Of a DNA stretch of 64,000 bases, positions 58,298 to 64,000 are shown piece by piece. Made by a program: the position numbers and the translations under genes. The notes beneath the pieces were generated by a model. It searched no databases and was not told the DNA's origin. It worked only from the letters and a program-made list of their open reading frames with translations. The stretch lies in the NCBI GenBank assembly GCA_030248065.1, contig JASAMV010006325.1:46336-110335 (forward strand). The letters run 5' to 3'. How positions within the stretch are numbered: the stretch's first letter is position 1; each line of letters starts with the position of its first letter. The stretch comes from Rhynchonema sp. JSB1_4. Its lineage: Eukaryota > Nematoda > Chromadorea > Monhysterida > Xyalidae.

Positions 58298-58803
58298 CAG
58301 AGTTGGGCAAAAAACGTTTTTTTCAAAAAATCGTTTTTTAAAAGAAAAACGTTTTTTAAAAACACCGGAACGTTTTTTTTAAAACGCCCAGATGACCAAA
58401 ATATGCCCCAAAAAATGGAAAACGCTCATGTTGGGAAGAAAACGTGGTTAAATGAAGTAATTCTATGTGTTTTGAGGTAAAATAAACGGGTTTCAACCCT
58501 TTTTCTAGCGAGTTGTTAAGATCCCATATCAAACCCACATCATGGGACCAACATGGGTCTTCACTGATAGTCAAACTCCGTTTTCGACGTATCTCGACAA
58601 AGTAAAAATTGGTCGAAAATTTTTTGAAAAAAATGGGACAAAAAATTGATTTTGCTTGATAAGCAGGGTACTTTCCCTGAAAAATCAAGAGAAAATCAAG
58701 GAAATTCAGCGTTTAAAAAACGAAAAACGACCCGGCGTTTTTTTTGAAAAAAACGTCGGTTTTTTTTAAGAAAAAACGCCGTCGTTTTTTTTGCCCAACC
58801 CTG
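58298..58803. mobile_element. hAT-like MITE, 506 bp, copy 2, perfect 8-bp duplication
   Basis: The ends CAGAGTTGGGCAAAAAACG and the inverse of CAGGGTTGGGC are flanked by CGTACCAC on both sides (58290-58297 and 58804-58811). It is the same length as copy 1 in ephrin intron 2 and similar throughout. It interrupts the first unit of the tandem array. Confidence 0.9.
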
Positions 58804-58981
58804 CGTACCACTCCCACTGTCTTCATGATCAGGGCTGAATCGTGTTGTTTACTTACGTGAATCAGCATTGAGTTCCGGTTCTGGCTCCGAAAAGTTCCGG
58901 ATTTAACAACCAATGTCACCATTGCGTTTATCGACTTCGAAAACCTATATAACGCACGCATTGTCTTTATGATCAGACCAG

Positions 58982-59220
58982 GGGGCACTTTCTATTTCAA
59001 TTGTACGAGTTACGAATTGTACGGTTGATTGTTGGATTAGTCATATCTTTCGATATCGTGGTTTCTGTGTTTTCGACCAGCGTAAAAGTTGTTCACAATG
59101 CACATGGGAGCAACTTTTACGCTGGTCGAACGAACACAAACAACGAAATCGAAAGATATGATAAAACCAAAAACTTACAAATTGTAAGTTTTTACAATTG
59201 TACGGAATAGAAAGTGCCCC
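58982..59220. mobile_element. Hairpin MITE, 239 bp, CAG duplication
   Basis: It is an almost full palindrome. The termini are GGGGCACTTTCTATT and its inverse, and the centre pairs CGACCAGCGTAAAAGTTG with CAACTTTTACGCTGGTCG. CAG lies at both borders (58979-58981 and 59221-59223). It interrupts unit 2 of the tandem array. Confidence 0.75.
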
Positions 59221-59495
59221 CAGTATTGTGTGACTTACATATTTGCCCGAATAAATACTGAGTTCCGGTTCCACTTCCGGTTCTGACTCCGGATCGCTCC
59301 GGATCCAAAAACCAACGATACCATATTCGAATTCTCGACCCCGAAAACCTATATACCGCACGCACTGTCTTTATGATCAGAGATCAATATTGTGCGACTT
59401 ATTTGCGTGAATAAATACTGAGTTCCGGTTCCAGTTCTGGTTCTGGCTCCGGAGAGCTCCGGATCCAAATACCAATGATACCATTCGATTTCTCG

Positions 59496-60056
59496 CTAGT
59501 CACAGTCGAACATAACCCAAACGACCACAGACTATGAGCAACACAAAAAAATAACGCTGGAAACCTAGAACTACTTCAAATCACCCGACAAGTATAATTC
59601 GAAGAAAATCGAATTATTGTCCAAATTATTAAGGAATGACACTGATTCCCAAAACAATCGTTCTTGTGGTTACAAAAATCACAACCAGATTTCAGCGGAA
59701 AAAATGAATTCGCAATCACTACTAGAACTAAATTGCAGATGTCCCAAACAATGTTGCTACTGAAAATGACATTAGTTCACGCGGCAAAAATCATCAATAA
59801 ATGATCACGAGAAGTCATAACTGTAGGTTCAGCGGTAAAACACTGATCGATTAACAGCTGAATAAATAAGTGGGAAACAAACAGTATTTCAAATGAATAA
59901 ACAGAAACCATTGATGGCGTCACATAGACAAACTAGACATACATACGCAACATTACAATCACAAAAGCTAAAAGCCGAAACCCAACATGTAAAACACCAC
60001 AACAGACAAACCACAAAGTCAGAATGAAACAGAAAAATCGACAAAAAATATCAGTT
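59496..60056. other. Intergenic, AT-rich, downstream of 7TM gene
   Basis: The stretch is A-rich on the plus strand, with nothing coding. It is the probable 3' UTR and 3' flank of the 7TM receptor gene. Confidence 0.5.
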
Positions 60057-62414
60057 CTATTCATAATTCCACATCTCCAGATTATCCGACAGCATCTTAT
60101 TCTTTACAAACGATCGCAACGCAAACTTCATCAACTTGTTGTTATACAAGAATATCAACGAATTCAACATAGGATCGACATGTATCAGAGTGATCACATG
60201 AAGATTCAGCCGTTCAGCCAGCGCCGGACCGATGTTGTATCGCTTGTAGATAGAACGGGAAAACACTATCAAATAGACATAGGGGATAAGGGTGAACATG
60301 AAAGTGGCCAACACCGACAGATGGACGCGTCGCGTGAACGCACGTTGCTCGGCCGTGATCGCGTCGCCTTGTAGAACTGTCGATGTGCCGACAACCTGTG
60401 GGTGGGAACAGGAATTCAATTCAGCCCACGAAAAATGCTGGTTTAAATCTGGGCTGGCAAAATCTTACCAAACAAGTCAAAAATAAAAACTAACAACCAC
60501 CAACAATTTTCGTGCGCCACCACAGTCCAATAGCGGTGCTGGCTTGCAGAATAATCGTCAGCAACCCTCCAAATACAAAGCATCGCATCGCAAAGCCAAA
60601 ATGTCCGGGCATCATACCGGCCAGCACAGTGCAATAATTGTATTCGGTTTCGTACAATGGATCACCCGGTTGAAGCATCGCTATACGTATGAACGATGTG
60701 ACTTGGTTCAGCGCACCAAGCACATAGGCGATTAGGATGGCGACTCTGTGAAGAGTTGAGGACCAAATTCACAGAGTGAATATTTTTCGAACAAAATTTT
60801 GATTTCTATGGTCTGACAGATTGTTCTCGTTTGCAGTGAATATAAAATCACACAGTCAGTTACGGTGTATCACACATGGTAATTATAATCGGATTGGATT
60901 TATATGCGACGTTGCTGATTTGCAGCAGGTTTTCAGCAAGTTGATTGATGTCAATGATTTCAACAGTACTTGAACATGACTAAAGCGGGTGCAATCTGAT
61001 CCACATAGGTTTTACGCCGACTTATGTTTGTAAAGTGTGGGCCATATTCACAAAGAGCTCAACAATGACGTTGAATTGTACCAACTTTGTTGACAGTTGG
61101 ATATTGTCCTTGTCACTCACCTTGCGTGCTTCACACTGTAGACGCCGAAATAGAACGCCGGATTGAGCACGAGCAACAGTCGATCGGCACTCAGCATCCC
61201 CATGACCAGTCCTGGAAAATTGAAACATCACAAGGTTTATGTTGATTTGATCGTTTTTGTGTGATGAGAACTATTCAGCCAGCGTGTTTGGGCTTTCCGC
61301 CCCCGGTCACATTCATTTTCACGGCGTAAATGGGTCAGATGACCATATGCGGGATCCTCCACAACAGCGGGATAGTTCGTGGCAGAAAATCTATGGTAAC
61401 CAACCTTGTGGCACGAGACTAGTCGCTCCCAGCCAGGTGTGAGGCATATTTGCGCAGAAAAAACGACGCAATTTGGACTGAAATCAATCATTTGGATTCT
61501 GCATCGAACTGGAGAGATTGCAACGCTTGAGTTCAAAAATTTGTTTCGCATTCCATGAAGTATAGCCATATCCCAACGTTATTTTCCAGTGCGAGCCAAA
61601 CCGACCGATCTGCTTAAGCTCATCCGGTACCGGTACCAAGCGTGGTGATTGGCCTGGTCCGGTGTTACCTTGATCACGAACGACATGATTTTCGCAGAAA
61701 GGATGTTTCAATGTCCACGCGTGACAAAATAGCAACGAAATGGTTTGTGCCGGTTAAGTTTCGACAAGCATAAATATTTTATCAAAAGTAATCTCGGAAA
61801 GCATTTACGTGTAAGCTTAATTTCAGAGCGACTGACCCCCGGCACGTTGTTCTCCTCTCCCGTTATGGCAAATTGCACCAAATGTATGACGCCTTGAGAT
61901 GAATTGCCCAGACCCGACAAGCTATCGGCAAAGCACAGACCTGCGTTTACAAGTAGATTTTCTCCGACTGCGTTATCTGTACTTGTCTTGGGCCCTGAGC
62001 TCTGTGCACAACAAACAACTTTTCTTACACTCAAATCAAGCCGAAATCCGCATGAACTCCTCATTGTGACATACATAAGTCGGGACGGGACCCGTCACAT
62101 CCGGTCACTAAAAAATATTCACCGCTCATGAAGGCTAACGCTGTGAAATGGTTACTGTAAATTAAGGTTTCACTATAGAGGCCCACTATGCGTACTTGCG
62201 TGCGACACCGCCATCTACAACATTCAACCATACCTGCAAGCAAAAGCCATTCTTTCTGATCTCTGAGCGCCTTGTATCGCATCACGGGCAGCCAGATCAA
62301 GGCGCTCGAGACAAACAGCGCGAACAACACAATCACTCCTCCGACCATTGACAACGCCCAATGAGTGGCCCCGTCGAGCAGAAACGAATTTATGGATGCT
62401 GTTGTGTTGTTCAT
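60057..62414 (-). CDS. Seven-transmembrane G-protein-coupled receptor, 319 aa
   Basis: Five exons (62234-62414, 61833-61940, 61121-61211, 60505-60745, 60057-60395) close in frame at 960 bases. The N-terminus MNNTTASINSF has a glycosylation site. Hydrophobic helices follow: WALSMVGGVIVLFALFVSSA (TM1), LLLAGLCFADSLSGLG (TM2), VMGMLSADRLLLVLNPAFYF (TM3 with DRL in place of DRY, then NPAFYF), AILIAYVLGALNQVTSFIRI (TM4), CFVFGGLLTIILQASTAIGL (TM5), LSVLATFMFTLIPYVYLIVF (TM6) and LIHVDPMLNSLIFLYNNKLM (TM7, with DPxLN...Y in the place of NPxxY). The tail is short and basic. The pattern is rhodopsin-like and recalls invertebrate SRSX-type or orphan receptors. The ligand cannot be inferred. The 61220 intron ends with the TGATGTTTCA motif just before the acceptor. 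Confidence 0.88.
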
Positions 62415-63177
62415 TTTGTGTCAACTGTGTTGTTTTTTCAATGAACTGTAAAACTGTGAAATGGGAGTTGGTTTTCGTGCAGACAGGTGCGCGGAAAGCG
62501 AATACGAACTCACGATTTGGTGCTTGGTCCGGCAAGTGAAGACGCGTAAATGGGTGGGGTGCTTAGGGGCACGCAACGCACCAGTGAAAAGTCCAATAAC
62601 TGACTGGTAATAGATAATTTTCAGAAGAACGCTCGCCTCACAACCAAACTTGCAGTATTTTTACTCCGGGTACCCCTCAAATGTAAAAAAGTATAGATGC
62701 AGCGATTTTGCGACTGACTGGCACTCCAGGGATTTTTGCCAAAAACTGAGCCAGTGAGAATTGGAAATGAACCAAGTAAAACTTCAGTGAGCCGGTGTTG
62801 GCATGTATACAAGAACATAATGATGTACCTTTGCACAGTAAGTTACAGTTGTACTTTTTGTGCGAACAATAAGATCTGCTCATTGTACTTTTTGTTGTGC
62901 AATGTGCCAGAGGTGTTCGAAGCGAGGAGGAGGCCTGTGAAAACATGGGTGAAATGCGCAAAACTGACTGCTGCAACGTCAAGGATGCAGTCTAATGACG
63001 GTCACAACAGTAGCTTGGCAAATATGAGCCAGTTGCTAACATGCTGGGCCCTTTTCGCGCAATAAGGTCCAACTAGCGACTCGCGGGATAATTCGTGCAT
63101 CAATTTTGAGACAACTATGAATGTTACTAGGATCAAAGTGCCAAGGCAGTGTCGTACTTTGGGATGGCCTTCAAGTT
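62415..63177. other. Intergenic, upstream of 7TM gene
   Basis: I see no coding exon. It should include the receptor's promoter. Confidence 0.45.
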
Positions 63178-64000
63178 TCGATGCTATAATGGGAGAAAAC
63201 AAGCATTTACCTCTTTCTCTGATGCTACAAATGGGCAAAACAAGGCTGGACGGACGTCCAGCAGTGCTGTCAAAGTACTGGGCGCCCCGGCGCGGCGGGC
63301 TAGCCAACACATACCTGAAACCATTGCAGAAACCACTGTATGAAGCTGATTGTTCGCTCAATGTGTCCGTTGCTTGGAATCAAACTCAGTTTCGTTTCGT
63401 ACGGACTCAAATACAACGGTTTCGTTTCATATGGACCCAATGTGTTTTATTTCGCCTCAGTTACGTTTAGTTTTGGCCCTGGCTCAGTTTCAAAAAAACT
63501 GAATCTGGTGTCCAAACGAAAATTTCGTGTTTGTTGGACTGGGTTTGTTTTCTTCGGGCTCAAGTTCAACCTCAGTATGGACTCATGCGCAGTTTTGTCC
63601 CTCTGTCCCATTTTGGCAGACTCAGGTTCGTTTGTTTCTGGACTGAGTTTCACTTTGTTTAAACACAGGCAAGCTCAATTTCGACACGTTCAAGCTAAAT
63701 GTTGTTTCGCCTTCGACGCAAACGCAATTTTATTTCCACCAGACTCAGCTCAGCCTCGATAGGGTCACACCTAGTGTCGTTTCATTTGGACTGAGACACC
63801 ACTTGGCTTCCCTTGGACTCAGATTTTTTCAGTTTCATACAGTGGTTTCTGCAATGGTTTCAGGTATGTGTTGGCTAGCCCGCCGCGCCGGGGCGCCCAG
63901 TACTTTGACAGCACTGCTGGACGTCCGTCCAGCCTTGTTTTGCCCATTTGTAGCATCAGAGAAAGAGGTAAATGCTTGTTTTCTCCCATTATAGCATCGA
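63178..64000. repeat. Long perfect inverted repeat, arms at least 167 bp, 489-bp loop
   Basis: Bases 63178-63344 and 63834-64000 are inverted copies with no mismatch that I can see by eye, starting from TCGATGCTATAATGGG at the outer end. The right arm reaches the window edge, so the true end is unknown. The arms contain a GC-rich block (GGGCGCCCCGGCGCGGCGGG). The loop is made of degenerate GGACTCAGTTTCGTTT-like units, so its open frame is repetitive rather than genic. It could be a recent foldback or palindromic element, or an assembly fold-back artefact. Confidence 0.85.

Larger units (their letters stand above)
58194..59495. repeat. Tandem array of about 160-bp units, interrupted by two MITEs
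   Basis: Four units begin at about 58194, 58864, 59254 and 59414 with AATACTGAGTTCCGGTTCC or a close variant. Each continues through repeated CCGGTTCTGGCTCCGG, CCAATGATACCATT-like sequence, TTCGAAAACC and GTCTTTATGATCAG. Units 3 and 4 are 160 bases apart. The larger spacing of units 1 and 2 is explained by the 506-bp hAT MITE (58298-58803) and the 239-bp hairpin (58982-59220). It is a short satellite-like array. Confidence 0.75.

Noticed and set aside
63340..63762. 140-codon open frame in the loop of the terminal inverted repeat
   Set aside because: The protein is a degenerate repeat derived from GGACTCAGTTTCGTTT-like units; no domain or coding-like composition.

Overview
The window is animal (metazoan) nuclear DNA. 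It is gene-sparse and intron-rich. Coding blocks of 30-760 bases are separated by introns of about 65 bases up to 8.5 kb with GT...AG ends, many ending in TTTCAG. The gene set (beta-tubulin, an ephrin, a thioester-containing alpha-2-macroglobulin-type protein, an SH2D4-type adaptor, a 7TM receptor and a probable cilium-associated CATIP relative) points to a bilaterian invertebrate. The sequence alone does not fix the phylum; a small ecdysozoan such as a tardigrade or a relative would fit. I rebuilt all gene models by hand from splice sites and reading phase. Seven of the eight complete models close in frame from start to stop; the exception, the alpha-2-macroglobulin-type gene, has one unresolved junction.

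Layout. 1-2109 (-): beta-tubulin, with its C-terminus beyond the left edge. 2973-3896: Harbinger-like MITE. 4873-5622 (-): the first two coding exons of a succinate-semialdehyde dehydrogenase gene with no downstream exons visible. 5978-9317 (-): a ten-exon CATIP-like gene whose last intron hosts, on the opposite strand, a three-exon gene for a small cysteine-rich peptide (6546-6939 +). 10841-16912 (+): a seven-exon SH2D4-like adaptor, divergent from the CATIP-like gene and carrying two MITEs in its introns. 17543-18169 (+): a four-exon gene for a 141-residue single-pass membrane protein. 19-20.8 kb: cysteine-rich exon-like blocks, unresolved. 21773-37618 (+): a seven-exon ephrin with a GPI-type tail, an 8.5 kb first intron and a 5.1 kb second intron that contains a foldback transposon with a hAT MITE nested inside it. 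38642-39453 (-): a three-exon hydrophobic four-TM-like protein. 40292-50240 (-): a 31-exon alpha-2-macroglobulin/TEP gene. 53718-56790 (-): an eleven-exon protein of unknown function with a duplicated intron. 57-60 kb: a repeat-rich block of tandem units interrupted by two MITEs. 60057-62414 (-): a five-exon 7TM receptor. 63178-64000: a long, apparently perfect inverted repeat cut by the window edge.

The genes do not form an operon or one pathway. Several work at the cell surface or in signalling (ephrin, SH2 adaptor, 7TM receptor, single-pass and four-TM proteins, secreted TEP). The most unusual feature is the mobile and repetitive layer: at least five small transposon families with readable target-site duplications (TWA, TA, 8 bp, 9 bp, other 3 bp), nested insertions, and a short motif, TGATGTTTCA, found about 21 times, mostly in introns and several times as the 3' splice site itself.
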